This document shows, piece by piece, positions 35,801-48,949 of a stretch of DNA of 64,000 nt (within the stretch, counting starts at the first letter, position 1; the number at the start of each line of letters is the position of its first letter). Location: NCBI GenBank assembly GCA_026724425.1, contig JAIUCV010000001.1, positions 3,048,001-3,112,000 of the forward strand, read 5' to 3'. Below the pieces are notes generated by a model that worked only from the letters and a program-made list of their open reading frames with translations, did no database searches and was not told the origin of the DNA. A program made the translations under genes and the position numbers. This stretch comes from Erythrophleum ivorense. Its lineage: Eukaryota > Streptophyta > Magnoliopsida > Fabales > Fabaceae.

Positions 35801-36031
35801 AAAAAAAAAAAATTACTCCACACTTTAATTTTCATACCACTCTAAATTAAAAGGTTTGGGATGGTTTAAAATTTTTCTATAATTTTATTTTATATTAACT
35901 CTCTTTGCTTTCTATAATTATATTTTATACTAACTCATATATATATATGAGTCTGTGGCACAACTCTTCTCAAATTCCAACTTGTCAGATAAACGCAGCT
36001 TAATACCAGTCCAGACCTTAAACAAGCGGGA
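32899..36031. other. Intergenic AT-rich region with MITE-like remnants
   Basis: No gene recognised. A 103-codon plus-strand frame at 32,903-33,214 has no motif I know. At about 34,775-35,190 two related AT-rich units begin with (T/C)TTTGGTTA and end with AAATG(A/G)(A/G)CC, as expected of adjacent Tourist- or hAT-like MITEs, but their ends are decayed. Confidence 0.4.
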
Positions 36032-36266
36032 GGCTGGGCAAGATGCCTAGCATATCTAAACCGTCGATTTGAATAATTCGGATTTATTTATTTTTTAATA
36101 TTAATCACCATTGTTTTCAAGTTAATAATTTTAAAATTATTGTTTTTCTATATTTTGTAATTTTAAAAAAAAAATATTAAAACAAAAAAAATTAAATTTA
36201 AATTGTCCAAATATAATCTGGCCATATCTAGACAATCTAGATGCACTAGACATGTTTTGTCCAGGC
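36032..36266. mobile_element. Possible 235-bp MITE
   Basis: The left end CTGGGCAAGATGCCTAG and the reversed right end CTGGACAAAACATGTCTAG are imperfect inverted copies, followed by CATATCTA/GCATCTAG in each arm. The core is AT-rich. The target duplication is not clear. Confidence 0.45.
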
Positions 36267-36904
36267 AAAGGATACAAGTTGCTTATAAGACGTGCTTCGA
36301 ATAGGCTATTGCATGTTTAAATCATACAGAGTTGGGCCAACGACACTATGAGTCGATGCAATCTGATTTTGCCAATGAAATCAATCTTTTTGGCTTAGCT
36401 AAAAGCTTATAATTAATAATTCAGCAACTGCCTTGTTTAACCATATCTCTAGATAGTAATAATTAAACAAGTTTAGTGGATCACAATTAAATAATTAAAA
36501 CAAGTTCAGTGACAAATTTCTTCTCCCAGACAAGCAAGTTTTATTGACAAAATAAAGAAGTTAATGAAGAAATAAAAACTTGAAATTCAAATAATTAATT
36601 TGCGATGAAAAGTCCAAGCTGAAATCTCAAAACTTTATCAAAGCTTGTATATGTATATATACCTAAGCCATCTATTCTGATTCTTGACTTTAGAAGTCTA
36701 AACGGAGTGCTTTCGGCAAAAGGGAGAATTAGTCTTTCTTTTTGGTCATATTTGTTATAAAGCCAATAAGAGCAATAACATGATGCATAGGGTTCTGACT
36801 TTTCAAACCCATTATTATGTGAAACATGTGCATGAGATTCTAGATCACTTTAGCTTTGGGTGATGAGGTTTATCTAGAAATAGTTTGGAAGATTACATTC
36901 CTTC

Positions 36905-37197
36905 GAGAATAAACTATCATTTTAATCTTAAAAAGATATTATCATTATTAATTTAGTCTTCAAAAATTTAATGACATCAATTTAGTTCTAATATTTTTAA
37001 AAAATTATTTTAACCCTAACTTAAGATTAAATTGATGTTATTAATCTTTTAATGATTAAATTGATAACAATAAACTTTTTGATAATGACTAAATTAATGT
37101 CATTAAAATTAAATTGATAGTAATAAAGTTCCAAAAATTAAATTGATGTCATTAATGTCTTTTACAGACTAATATAATAATTTTCTCTTAATTTAAT
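36905..37197. mobile_element. Foldback MITE, about 80-bp arms
   Basis: The left arm starts GAGAATAAACTATCATTTTAATC. The reversed right arm starts GAGAAAATTATTATATTAGTC. Both continue to AATGACATCAATTTA(G/A)TT. ATTAAATTGATGT and variants are repeated through the middle. No coding capacity. Confidence 0.6.
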
Positions 37198-37590
37198 TAC
37201 GTGCAGAGGTTAGAAAGAACTTTGAAGATCTCAAAGATTGTTGAGCACAGGTAGCCGACACAGCAGGAATTTCATTCAAATCATGTTTGAAGGTTCTATC
37301 AGATTACATAAGAATTGTAAAATAAATACATGTCATATGCATTAGTTGTAACTGAAGCAAATATTAATTTATTAACATAATTCTAGAAATAAAAGATATT
37401 AAATTTAATAATTAAAATTATTCATGAATCATCTCTTAACAATATAATTAATTTATAAATAAAAGCAACAGTGGCAACTAGGCTTTAGTAAAAATATAAT
37501 TTCTTTTTTGGTAGTTAGTTGTCAACCTGTACAATTAATTAATAAAGAATGTTAATTCTGCTAAAACTCCACATGTCTTTTAATTTAAAA

Positions 37591-37970
37591 AGTACCCAAA
37601 AAAATAAAATTCATTCGTGGAGGTTGTATCTACCTTCCCATTCAAAAAAAAAAAAAGCCAAAATGTGCATGCATGGAGTTTTGGTCCCCTGGACAGGCTG
37701 GATCTGGTCAACTTTTCTAGAGGAGATATAATAATAGAATTTGGTATCTGTTACTTTTAATAGAGTACAGCAGCTTAATTTGACTTCCACATGCACATTA
37801 GATGAGCCACCAAAATGCTTGATGTCCCACCATCCTCTCTTTTTTCTAATCATTATGTCCCACTCTATATATACCTCATAGCTTGTCAAAAGTTTTAAGT
37901 TTTAAAGTTTAATAAATAATTTTATAATAATTTCCAATATTTTTTTACATAAAAAGTTTAATTTGGTAAT
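37591..37970 (+). promoter_or_regulatory. Conserved upstream block of the transporter pair
   Basis: Similar to 44,279-44,625 upstream of copy 2. The best-kept part is ATGTGCATGCATGGAGTTTT, identical in both, which contains CATGCATG (RY-type element) at 37,668-37,675 and 44,357-44,364. TGGCAGGCTGGATCTGGTCAAC-like sequence follows in both. Its regulatory role is an inference from conservation in non-coding DNA. Confidence 0.4.
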
Positions 37971-38240
37971 ATCTAACAATAATGAATACAAACAGTGCCA
38001 GAGAGGACGTCAAAATTTCATCAACGGCAAATTTTCATGTGCATCTTTGTCCTACTTGCGCTAAAAAAAGGTAAGGTCTAAATCAATTTTCCATACGCTT
38101 ATAATTAATTTATCGTAGAGCTTCTTTGACTGAGAAGAATCCATGCTGTTTCTGCACTTACTCTAAATCTGTCCTTTTCAACACCCCGGTCAACCTGCCA
38201 TTATTCATTTTCTTTCGGTAACTGTTTCCTTATCATATGC

Positions 38241-38268
38241 TTATATATATATATATATATATATATAA
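38241..38268 (+). promoter_or_regulatory. (TA)n tract, candidate TATA region
   Basis: A TA run 115-142 bp before the transporter start codon, where a TATA box would be expected. The same place in copy 2 has only CATTATACGTATG, so the tract is not shared. Promoter function is inferred. Confidence 0.35.
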
Positions 38269-38382
38269 TACATATGATTATCCCAAGGAAATATTGAAAT
38301 CTCTCAGCTGTACATATAGAAACTAACCTTGATTCCAGAAAGAGAAAGAAAAAAAATATCACGGAGAGAGATTCAAACAAAG

Positions 38383-40063
38383 ATGGGAACTGTTCTTCAT
38401 AGCTCTGTGACTGTGGAAGTGCCTGCAAGTGACAAGGAAAACGGCTATGTCAGCCCCTCTGATCCACAGGAACTAGATGCAGGGGCTCTATTTGTGCTCA
38501 AATCTAAAGGTTAGTTTGCTTTTACAGTTTCAATTCCCATTTTTATTACCTTTGAAAGGTGATCCCGATAACAGTAACAGTGTTAATAAGCTGTGTTTCA
38601 GACTGATTCTGCTATGAATCCTTTAACTGTTATAATTCGAATTGTAAAGAATGAGAATCTAGTCCTACATTAAAAGTATGAAATTCTAAAGTAGAGTTTG
38701 TATAGACATTCAATCTCGAGTATTTCTCTCAAAGATTATGTATCAGAGCCTTCTAACTTAGAGTCCCATTTCAGAAGCGCATGAAATTCTAATGAAAGAT
38801 TTTAGAGCATGCCGCCCTCTAAAAGAGTCTTAAGAACTAACTCGTTAGATTGGACTTGGAGAGCCAAAAGTCTATATGAATACCATAGCAACTGAAGCAG
38901 TTTGACACATAAACTGTCACTGAACGCCCGTTTTCATTTTCACAAAGAAGGTTAGCCAAATAAACCTTCACAAACAACATAATTAGTTCAATATGATTAC
39001 TTAACCATTTCTCTGAAGATGGAAAACGGGTATTACTGAGTAATAAGCTGCATTTCAGACTGATTTCTGCTATGAAATGAATGTCTGATCTTGTTTCTGA
39101 GAAGATGAAAATGGGAACTGATGAAGTTTTGGCGGTGGTGAGAATACAGGATCATGGTTGCACAGTGGGTATCATCTGACGACGGCGATAGTGGCTCCAG
39201 CGCTTCTGACTCTTCCTTTCTCGTTCACACTGCTAGGATGGGTAGGAGGAGTGCTGTGCTTGATCCTAGTTGGTCTCGTCACCTTTTATTCTTATAACCT
39301 CTTGTCTGCTGTCTTGGAGCGTCATGCTCAGCTTGGGCATCGCCAGCTTCGCTATAGAGATATGGCCAGAGATATTTTAGGTATCTTTCTTTTCCTTCTG
39401 AATTCGTCCAATCACAAGGTTCTTTATTTATGTATGCTTCTGTGTCTTCCATTATTTTTCGCTAACATAATTTTAAGTAAATTAACAATTTAGTGATTGG
39501 ATTTTTTATTGTAGTTTTTAGAATTTATTGAACATACATACTTAGTTTGACTGAAAAATGCTAAATGAATTAATATATAACAAATTTATTATGATTGAAA
39601 ACTAACTCATACATTCACTAATTTATAAAGATGCTATTTCTTAATAATCCTATCTATTAATCAGTGAATGAAACATGAAATGCTCTATATAGCATCTAAA
39701 CACTTAAATATTAACTCTATATTTATCCTTCAGAAACATTTACTATACTATTGTAGCATGTACTAAAAAATTTAATATTATCGTGATTTATATTTTGATA
39801 AATAAACAATTTTAGTCTAAAATTTAAAATTCAATCCAATGATACTTTAAAATTAAATTATATGACTTATATTAGAAAAAAAATTAAATTATCCGCAAAA
39901 TGTAAATAATAATATTGAGTATTAATTATCACGTAAGTACAGAGAATGAACTCCCATTCCTATCCTTCATATATTTATAAGAATTGATTCATTCATTATC
40001 CCTTTATTTCAATGTGTAGTTTAGCGTCTTATACACACACACACACACCTACGCGCGCGCGCT

Positions 40064-40106
<43 letters not shown>

Positions 40107-42354
40107 CTGTGTGTGTGTGCGCGTTCTAACGTGTTTTGATTCCTTGAGGTAAGGAATAAATAAATTTTCACTTAAGTGGATGTATATATTGAAATTCACA
40201 GATGCATCTATTTTATTAAATTTTTATTAATTCTTTTTAAATGTAAAAAGTGTATAAATTTTTGTTTTTAAATTGTTACTGATTGATGCAGGACCCCGAT
40301 GGGCCAGATATTACGTAGGCCCGCTTCAGTTTGCTATATGTATTGGTTCAGTTATTGGTGGTCCTCTCGTGGGAGGGCAAAGCCTTAAGGTTAGAGGGTC
40401 AATGTCCCATCACATATTCTGAATTTTTTCATTCCCTTTTCTGTTCTATTAAGAAACTTGTATATATGTTTAATTAAAACCTTTCAACTTTCTTCTTATG
40501 TGCAGTTCATTTACATGCTGTACAACCCAACTGGAACAATGAAGCTATACCAATTCATCATGATAAGTGGGGTCATCACGCTAGGGTTGGCTCAAGTTCC
40601 ATCTTTCCACTCCCTAAGGCACATAAATCTTGTTTCTCTTATTCTTTGTGTGGCTTACAGTGCTTGTGCCACGGTTGGTTCCATATATATTGGTAAGAAA
40701 ACTAGAGCAAAGATACAAAATAATGGCTGCCTAAACAGAAACTTATTGTCTTAAAAATATCTTCTTGTATGTGCTATTTCAGGTCACTCAAAGAATGCAC
40801 CCCACAGAAGCTATTCAGTAAATGGGAGTAGTATAGATATACTTCTTGGCGTCTTCAATGGTATTTCAATGATTTCTACCACATATGCATGTGGAATCAT
40901 TCCTGAAATACAAGTGAGCAATTTAAAAGTCCAAGTTGTTAAGTGAAAGTGAAAGTTCGTAATAACTTTTGTTATAATTTCTAAGACATAGCAATATTCA
41001 TTTGGACTGTACAGGCAACTATAGCACCACCAGTGAAGGGCAAAATGTTCAAAGGCCTATGTGTATGCTATTCTGTCGTTGTCACAAACTATTTCAGCGT
41101 TGCAATATCAGGGTATTGGGCATTTGGGAATCAGACCAGAGGCACAATTATTGCTAACTTCATGGGACAACAAAAGCCTTTGCTACCCACTTGGTTTCTA
41201 TTGATGACCAATTTATTCACCCTTGTGCAAGTACTAGCAGTCACTGTGGTAAGCACATTTACTTGGAAATTATTTCTGAATTTAGACATTTTACTTCATG
41301 AACTTGATATTTTTATTAAGAACAGGTACAGCCATAGGATAAAATAACTTTTTTGAAATACATGTATGGTAATATATACTATGCAGATAATATGGACTTT
41401 ATAATATATATAATAAATTTTTACAGTAATAAAAAATAGATAATAAACATTCTATAATCAATCAAAGTAGTCATCCATCGTGTTTTTTAATATGCTTTCA
41501 AAGTTCTTGTGACAAATAAAATTAAACCAGAATAATATATGATATTGAAATTGTGCATAAGTTTTTTTTTTCATGTTAAATTATTAAGTCTCAATTTTAC
41601 ATCTCCATAATTCAGAGATACAGATTTGTGTAGTGTTGAAAAAACAAGTATAACCAAAATGAATCCAAAAATAAAATTTTATAAAAGGTATCTAGTACGT
41701 ATTTTGGACTACTCAAACTTCGTATATATATATATATATATGTAGCTCCCGAAAGAATGCATTCAATTTGCCAAAAACAACGCACTATATATAGAGCATG
41801 GATATATACTTCAAAAACTGAATAGTTTCTATGTCTGGCATATGTGTGGAATGTTGATATCAAAGACATCATGACCTTTTTACGTATGAATACTTTATTA
41901 TGTCACAAATTTTGTATCTATGTTAGTGTCAATATTTCTGAACTGATTCAAAACTACTTCGATCATCTTGTAGATCTATATGCAGCCAACAAATGAATTG
42001 TTTGAAACGATGTTCGCAGACCCGAACAAGGGAGAGTTTTCGCTTCGCAATGTTGTGCCACGGCTGATTTCTAGGTCATTATCTGTGGTGGCAGCCACAA
42101 TTTTGGCTGCAATGTTGCCATTCTTTGCAGATATAATGGCCTTGTTTGGTGCATTTGGGTGCATTCCTATTGACTTCATTTTGCCAATGGTTTTCTTCAA
42201 TCTTACTTTCAAGCCCTCAAAGCGTAGTTTAATATTTTGGGGGAACACATTGATAGCTTTAGCATCTTCAGTTTTGGTTGGAATAGGGGCAGTAGCATCA
42301 ATTAGACAGATAGTTCTTGATGCCAAAACGTATAGTTTATTTTCTGACCATTAG
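38383..42354 (+). CDS. Amino-acid/GABA transporter (GABA transporter 1-like)
   Basis: Exons: 38383-38509, 39150-39380, 40292-40389, 40506-40692, 40783-40913, 41015-41248, 41974-42354. All splice sites are GT-AG, phases agree, and 1,389 nt encode 462 residues. A soluble N-terminus ends in LDAGALFVLKSKGSW, then GYHLTTAIVAPALLTLPF opens the Aa_trans (AAAP) domain, which fills the rest as about ten or eleven membrane helices. Other family marks are PSFHSLRHINLVSL, GIIPEIQATIAPPVKGKM, GYWAFGN, AAMLPFF and a C-terminal VLDAKTYSLF. Relatives carry GABA or other amino acids with protons across the plasma membrane; the substrate here is inferred. It matches the GABA transporter 1-like clade from memory. 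It is the intact member of a tandem pair and 2 kb downstream of a MITE-rich region. Confidence 0.93.
40032..40121. repeat. Composite CA/CG/TA/TG microsatellite
   Basis: Successive runs of (CA)n, (CG)n, (CA)n, (TA)n, (TG)n and GCGCG. The outer CA-type and TG-type runs are complementary around the TA core, so the tract can form a hairpin and, in the CG and CA/TG parts, Z-DNA. It lies in the second intron of the intact transporter gene; copy 2 lacks it. Confidence 0.85.
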
Positions 42355-42810
42355 AACAACATAAATTTACATAATTGAAATAGTAGGGCTTCTTATAGTT
42401 TCACTACAATTCTATTGGTTTTCTCAAATCACGCAGTTAGAAACTAATCTCGATAAATCTCACGGGGCTGGTTTAGTATTGGAGGCAAGTGAAGCTTAAA
42501 TCTTGATTTTGTTAAAATCTTGGAGCTAGCTAGGTTGCAAAGAATTCTCTGTAAATTTTTTAGTCACGCAAATGATATGTGGCTTGTCTATTATTATTGG
42601 ACCAAGAAAATGAATTAGTTAAAGTACATGTAAGTTAGCTTAGTTATTACTGTGACATGAAACAAAAAAAAGATTACAAAGAAAGGATACAGTAGCAATA
42701 GCATTGAGCGCACTGGCTAAATCTTATAGAAATTGGTTTGAAACAAGCCGTTTCTGTTTCCAATTATACATGTAAGCTATGTTTAAAGGAGCAACGTATA
42801 ATATTGTGTA

Positions 42811-44278
42811 AAACAACACCACAGAATGAGATTTTGTATATTACTGCGCTATCTTTAGGCGTGAGAATGAGGTCGTCTAACAAATTAATTGTGTAAATTT
42901 TAACAAGCTAAACAATGTAATCAAGCTTGACTTATTTTGTTAAATGAGGCTCAGGCTTGTCTTGTATAAACTCAGCTTAAGATTGTATATATAAATAAGC
43001 TTAATGAGTTAATGAATTTTTATGATACTTATAAGATATTTGTAGGTTATAATATATATAAAATTATATATAATATTTAAATATTTATATTATTTTATAT
43101 TTAAATGAAAACCAACTTCATGTTATGTTCAAACTTGTTCATTTAATAAATAAATCCAGCTGTAATAAGTTTTTATATGAGCCTAACCTAATTTATTCAC
43201 AAAATTCCATTTATTTATACAATATTAGTTCTTGTCCAAAAAACAACAGGCCTAGTAGTTATCCCAAGTACGTATGGTACTTGATAACCGAAAAAAAAAA
43301 AAGAACATACTATACTTGGTTATTGTAATAATAGAGCTCCAAAGTAATTTAAATCACGTTTCTTAATATCCCCATTCTTAATACAAGGTAACTTGCATAT
43401 CTTATACATATACATATGTATATATATACACACAATTTACCTTGTATTTGCTCAAATAGTCAAGTCATGTACAACAGACTAGCTTTGTGAATACCATCTC
43501 CATTTTGACAACAATACTAGCTAGAGTTGAGATTTCACTCTAGATTTAAAATGATGAGTGCAGGTATGGATGGCAAAAAAGTGTTTTCTCTTCGTAATAT
43601 TAATAATAGTTAGTATGTAACATATTTTTTTATTAAAAAACATATTTGACTATTTATTCTTCATTTAGAATTTTTGATAAGTTATTATTTGTCTCATGGT
43701 TTATATCTTAAGATTAAACTAAATTTGTTCATCAACCTATATACATATATATGATGTTTTTTTAACAATTTATTATCATCTTTCAATGTTGTTTAATCAT
43801 TTTTCGTTGGTCTAATTTTTTTATTTAATTCATTCAGTTGATTTCATAAAATAAGTAACTCTAGTTTTATTTTATTTTATTTTAAGAAAACTCAACTCAC
43901 CATATATATTTCTAGATTTTAAATTTCATATAGATAGATTTTAGTAGGTTATAAAATGATTTTCATGGTCATAAAAATTATTTTAAGAATAAATGGAAAA
44001 AATAAACTCAATAAATAATCAAGTAACGACTTGGAATAATTAAATGGTAGACTCATATTTCCTTTTTTAAAATATTAATGCAATTTAATCGTAAAAAATT
44101 TGAAAAACTCATAACCTGTTGTAAATTTAAATCTTAATATATATCAAAATTTAAAAAAAATAAAAAAATTTAATATGATTAAGAATAATTTCTGCAAAGA
44201 TAAAAATATTATTTCAATGTCATTTGGAAGGAACTAGGGGGTACAAATGGGGTAAAGATATTATCTCAATGTCTTTAA
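42811..44278. other. Spacer between the duplication units
   Basis: AT-rich sequence with no recognised gene. A plus-strand frame at 43,125-43,328 has no motif. Confidence 0.5.
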
Positions 44279-44625
44279 GCACCCAAACAAAGAAAAATTC
44301 GTTTGTGGAGGTTGAATCTTGACTTCTTTTTCAAAAAACAAAAAACCTAAAATGTGCATGCATGGAGTTTTGGTCCCTTGGCAGGCTGGATCTGGTCAAC
44401 TGTTCTAGATGACATGTGATAATAGAATTTGGCATAGAATTAATACAGCAGTTTAATTTGACTTTTCTAGATGAGCCACCTAGATGCTTGATGTCCCACT
44501 ATCCTTTCTTTTTTCCAATCATTGTGTCCCACTATTTACCTCACAGGTATCAAAAGAGTTTTAAGTTTCATAAATAATCTTATAATAATTCCCAATATAT
44601 ATTCTTACATAAAAAATTTAGAACA

Positions 44626-47281
44626 GAAAAAATATAAATATATTATTTCTTGTGTCAAAACTTTATTTTAGTTAACAAAATTGAGTAACAACAAAGATAT
44701 AAATCTCAAAAAATTTAATCATGAAAATTTTGATACTATGTTGCCATATTACTGTTACAATTCTAAACTGTGGATCACATCTCATGGTGTGGCTGTATAT
44801 TGCGGATGTGGTGGCACTTCATTGCCATTGAAGAATAATCTCTTTTTCAAAAGAAATTAATCCAAATAGAATAGGTCAAATTTTTAACTATGGATGAGAT
44901 TGCTGAAGCATATAAATCACGGTAAAACTTGAATAAATACAATTATGTACTTGAAATTGACGGATTGAGAGAAAAAATGGCTTTCTTAAAATTCTTAAAA
45001 GTGTCCCTTTTATAGGTGTTTATGATAAATATATATTTTCGTTCTCTTTATTATTATTTTTGGATTCCGTCCCTGTGTGCTTTATAATTTATATGTGACC
45101 CATGAGGTCTAGTCTCAAACAAATTGAACAGGAGAAAGTAATTAGAGAAATTCTTAAATAAATTTTATGTATGTAATATAGGTTATATATATTCACAATA
45201 CATTTTTCAAAATAACGATAGGATCCAAATCCAATTATTTGTAAGTGGAGCGGTTGGGTACAAGACAATTGGAAACAGATCAATTCAGAAGCATCCAATA
45301 ACACAATCAACAGCATGGGGAAATTAAGGCACGTATGGACTGATGTATAAGCCTATGTATTTGGGAATATTTTTTATGTGTAAATTGCATAATTTTTTTT
45401 TTAAGTTTTGTTAACATTATATTAACTTTCTTTTTATTTTAAAAATATACACAATTTTTTTAAAATAAAAAATTATCTACATTTTAGCCTAATTTTAAAT
45501 TTTTTACTAAAATATTCTCCATTAACTTAATTACATATTTTTCTTAAACTAACAAAAATTAAATGGAGGGCATTTTAGTTTAAAAAATTCAAAATTGGAT
45601 TAAGGTATAAGATAACTTTTCGTTTTAAAGGAGATTTATCTATATTTTAAAAATAAAAAATGTATATAATTTCAAAAAAATTCATGAGAAATGTATATAA
45701 TTTACTCATTTTTTATTTGCAAGATCGCTTGTGAATGATTTTTATACATAGAGGACAATCCTTTGCATTTAATTTCTTCCACTGATCTCTCACTCCTCCT
45801 TAATTCCTTTTTTGGAGTTGGCTTTCAATTGATCTACATCATATAATTTCCAGAAATACTACTATATATTATCCCGCCAAAATCTAAGAGCCCCCCAAAA
45901 AATACCCTTTCTAAAATATCTTTATTGATTTTCGTATCTCATTTCTATATTAAAAAAAGGTATGTAGATTATTGGTGTGGTGAGGTCTAATAATAAAAAA
46001 TGTGAATAATTAATAGAAAAAAAATTCTAAGTTTACAGTTTTGTTTCGTTATTAGAAAATAAATTTTGTATACACACATATTTAGTAGGCGTTCGCTCAT
46101 GGAGAAGGGATAGTTCAAATCTACAATATATGTTAAGGCTCGAAGCTTCTACAATTTGTATAATAATCAGAAAATGATGATGGATGCAAAAGTAAATTTG
46201 AGGCGTGTATAACATATCATATATAAAGACGGTAGAAAAGAATAGAAATAAATAGCGTATATATTTCAAAAAAAAAAATGAAGGGTCAGGGGAGGGGAGT
46301 AGATCAGAAGGACGGGAGAGATTGAGGGATTTAATTTAATTCAGTTTAATGATAAAGAATTAGGATGGAGAGAGCGTGAAATGTGGCAAAAATTTGAGAG
46401 AGAAATTAAGTAAAAGAGGGAAAATTTGGGAATTTGAAGGAAAGAATAAATTGAAAATATTTGAGGGAAGGAAAAAAATTTTAGGATAGGAAATAACAAA
46501 TCTATAGAAGGTGGTATTAATTTTATAAAATGCGTATTTATTACATTTGTGTGAGTATTGGATATAGTATGTAATTTTTGTGAGTACGTACTAGATAACA
46601 AGTGTGCATTTATTAGTTATGTAAAATTTGAACTTATTGAATTAATATGGATACAGACATTAGATTTAATATGTGTTGCATGCAGAATTTTTAACTAACT
46701 TCTAAAATTTTAAAATGTGTACTGATAATATGTTAGGGTATAATATATGTGTATAACAACTATATAAACATGCTTTTATATTACCTGATTTATTAGCCTT
46801 TTGATTATTTATCTTTTCCTTCTAAATTTTTCAAGTGTTAATATGCTTTGTATAGATCAACTAACTTAATATAAATATTAGATTTGATATGTTATATGTA
46901 TTTAAGAGATATAGTAATTATATATATATTTAAACATTTTGTGGAACTTTAAAATATGACGACTATAGCGACTCCAATTTATGTTTGTGACACTCATAAT
47001 TATAATAAACGCAATTACAATTGTAATATAAAACTTTATTGCAACTAAAATGTTTAAAATTTTAAATACAAGTTCATAAATTAACATTTTTTACAATTTT
47101 GTCATGCCAAATAGAAAGAAAAAAAATTGTATAACATTTATTATATTTTTATGACAATTACTCAATAATATTTATATTTTTTATTACTTTTTTAAAATAA
47201 GAATATAAAAATTATGTTTTAATCATTCTATTCATTATTTATATTTTTATATTTAATATTTTATATATCAAATAATTTTTA
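44626..47281. other. About 2.65-kb insertion in the promoter of transporter copy 2
   Basis: The paralogous upstream sequence stops matching at 44,625 (copy 1: 37,970) and resumes at 47,282 (copy 1: 38,112). Copy 1 has only about 140 unrelated bases between. The insert is AT-rich with no recognised gene, and includes the foldback MITE at 45,373-45,715. I found no clear ends, so it may be several insertions. Confidence 0.6.
45373..45715. mobile_element. AT-rich foldback MITE (about 150-bp arms)
   Basis: The left arm has GTAAATTGCATAATTTTTTT, then ATTTTAAAAATATACACAA, TTATCTACATTTTAGCC and TCCATTAACTTAATT. The right arm, reversed, has GTAAATTATATACATTT, then ATTTTTAAAATATAGATAA, TTATCTTATACCTTAATCC and TCCATTTAATTTTTG in the same order. 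A relative is at 63,035-63,430. No coding capacity. Confidence 0.65.
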
Positions 47282-47937
47282 TAGTAGAGTTTCTTTGACG
47301 GAGAAGAATCCGTGCTGCACTGCATTTACTCTAATATCAGCCTTTTTCAACACCCAACCCCCCATTATTCTTTTTCTTATCTCCTTCCGTATCATATGGC
47401 TACATACATTATACGTATGTTTATCCCAAGGCACATATTGAAATCTCTCAGCTGTATGTAAAGAAACTAACCTTGATTGCAGAAAGAGAGAGAAAAAAAT
47501 CAGAGAGAGAGAGACAGAGATTCAAACAAAGATGGGAACTGTTCTTCACAGCTCTGTGACTGGGGAAGTGACTGCAAGTGACAAGCAAAACGGCTACGTC
47601 AACTCGTCTGATCCACAGGAACTAGACGCAGGGCCTCTATTTGTTCTCAAATCTCGAGGTTAGTTTGCTCTAACAGTTTCAATTCTCATTTATTACCTTT
47701 GCAAAGGGATCCAGCAACAGAACAAATCTTATTTATTACCTTTGAAAAGTGATCCCAGCAACAGTAATAAGCTATATTTCATACTGGTTTTGCTTTGGAT
47801 CCTTAGACAGGGTTATAGCTTCAATTGCAAAGTATAAGAATTATAGAATTTTAAGATAGAGAGTTTGTATAGATATTCAATCTCATAAATTAGTTTTTGG
47901 GTATATTTATTAAAGATCATGTATCAGAACTTTCTTA

Positions 47938-48949
47938 CGCCCGTTTGGTGGGCAAAAAAATATTTTAATGGAAATAAAAAATAAATGTTAAATGGAATAA
48001 AATGAAATAAATATGTTTGATATGATGTAAAAATAAAATAAAATACGTTTATATTTATATGTTTAGTAAAATGAAAATAATGTAAGAATGAAAAGTAAAG
48101 TGTAACAAAAGACACAAATGCCTTTGGCGACAAAATTATTAATATATATATTTTTTATTAATAATATTTATATAATTTAATTATTAATTAATATATATTT
48201 ATAATTCATAATAATATATAATATTTTATTTATATATTATTATATTTATTATTTTCATTTATTTATATCATGTTTCTTCCCTTCTAATGACGCAACAGAC
48301 ATCAGCAAGCGCACACCGCCATTTTTGGCCATCTTTGAAGCTCTTTTTTTATTGCAAAAATTTTGATTTTGCTAGCCCTGGGTTTTATGTTTAGTTGCAG
48401 CAAGGCTTAAAATTGAAGGTGCAAGTAGATAGGGGCATAAAATTATGCAGATTTAAGTTCTAGATTTACAGTACTGAAGGGACAAAACCAATAGAAGAGA
48501 AATATATTTATATTGCTGGGTTTCATTATAGCCATAATGAAGTTTTAATAGAATGATAAACTAAATAATTATTGAAAAGTTGAAGTTGAAGCTGAAGCTA
48601 GTGTCGGAGCTAAAAGTAGAAATCTGTTGTAGATGGGCATGAGATTCATCAAGCTCGTCACGTACAATGAGAAGCAGTGTAGGGAGAAGCAGAACAGCCC
48701 TCTCCTTTCATCCGATAACGATGAGATCGTATAAGAGAGATGGGACAGAGGGGAATCGATTATCTAAAGAGGGGCAGAATCGAGAATTTCTCATTTTGGC
48801 TCCAAACATTCTTTCATTGTGTGTGCGACGCAAACGAAAATTCTCTTTCATTCAACTTTTCCCTTCCTCCCAGATTTCTTTGCACCAAACAAGTTAAGGC
48901 GTTGGATTCTCTTTCTTTTTCCTTTTCGGTCGGCATACCAAACGGGGCG
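47938..48949. mobile_element. Harbinger-type TIR element with TTA target duplication
   Basis: This 1,012-bp insertion in intron 1 of the pseudogene is absent at the same place in copy 1 (near 38,760, TTAGAGTCCC). It is flanked by TTA on both sides (47,935-47,937 and 48,950-48,952). The left end is CGCCCGTTTGGTGGGC; the reversed right end is CGCCCCGTTTGGTATGCC. TTA duplication and GTTTGGT ends fit PIF/Harbinger-Tourist. Frames at 48,667-48,976 show no transposase motif, so it is non-autonomous. Confidence 0.85.

Larger units (their letters stand above)
37591..42810 (+). repeat. Tandem duplication unit 1 (intact transporter)
   Basis: This stretch is paralogous to 44,279-53,975: an upstream block, leader, all seven exons, introns and about 450 bp of 3' flank match with scattered changes. 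Differences in unit 2 are mostly insertions. Confidence 0.85.

Noticed and set aside
41976..42326. 116-codon minus-strand frame
   Set aside because: Antisense shadow of the last transporter exon.
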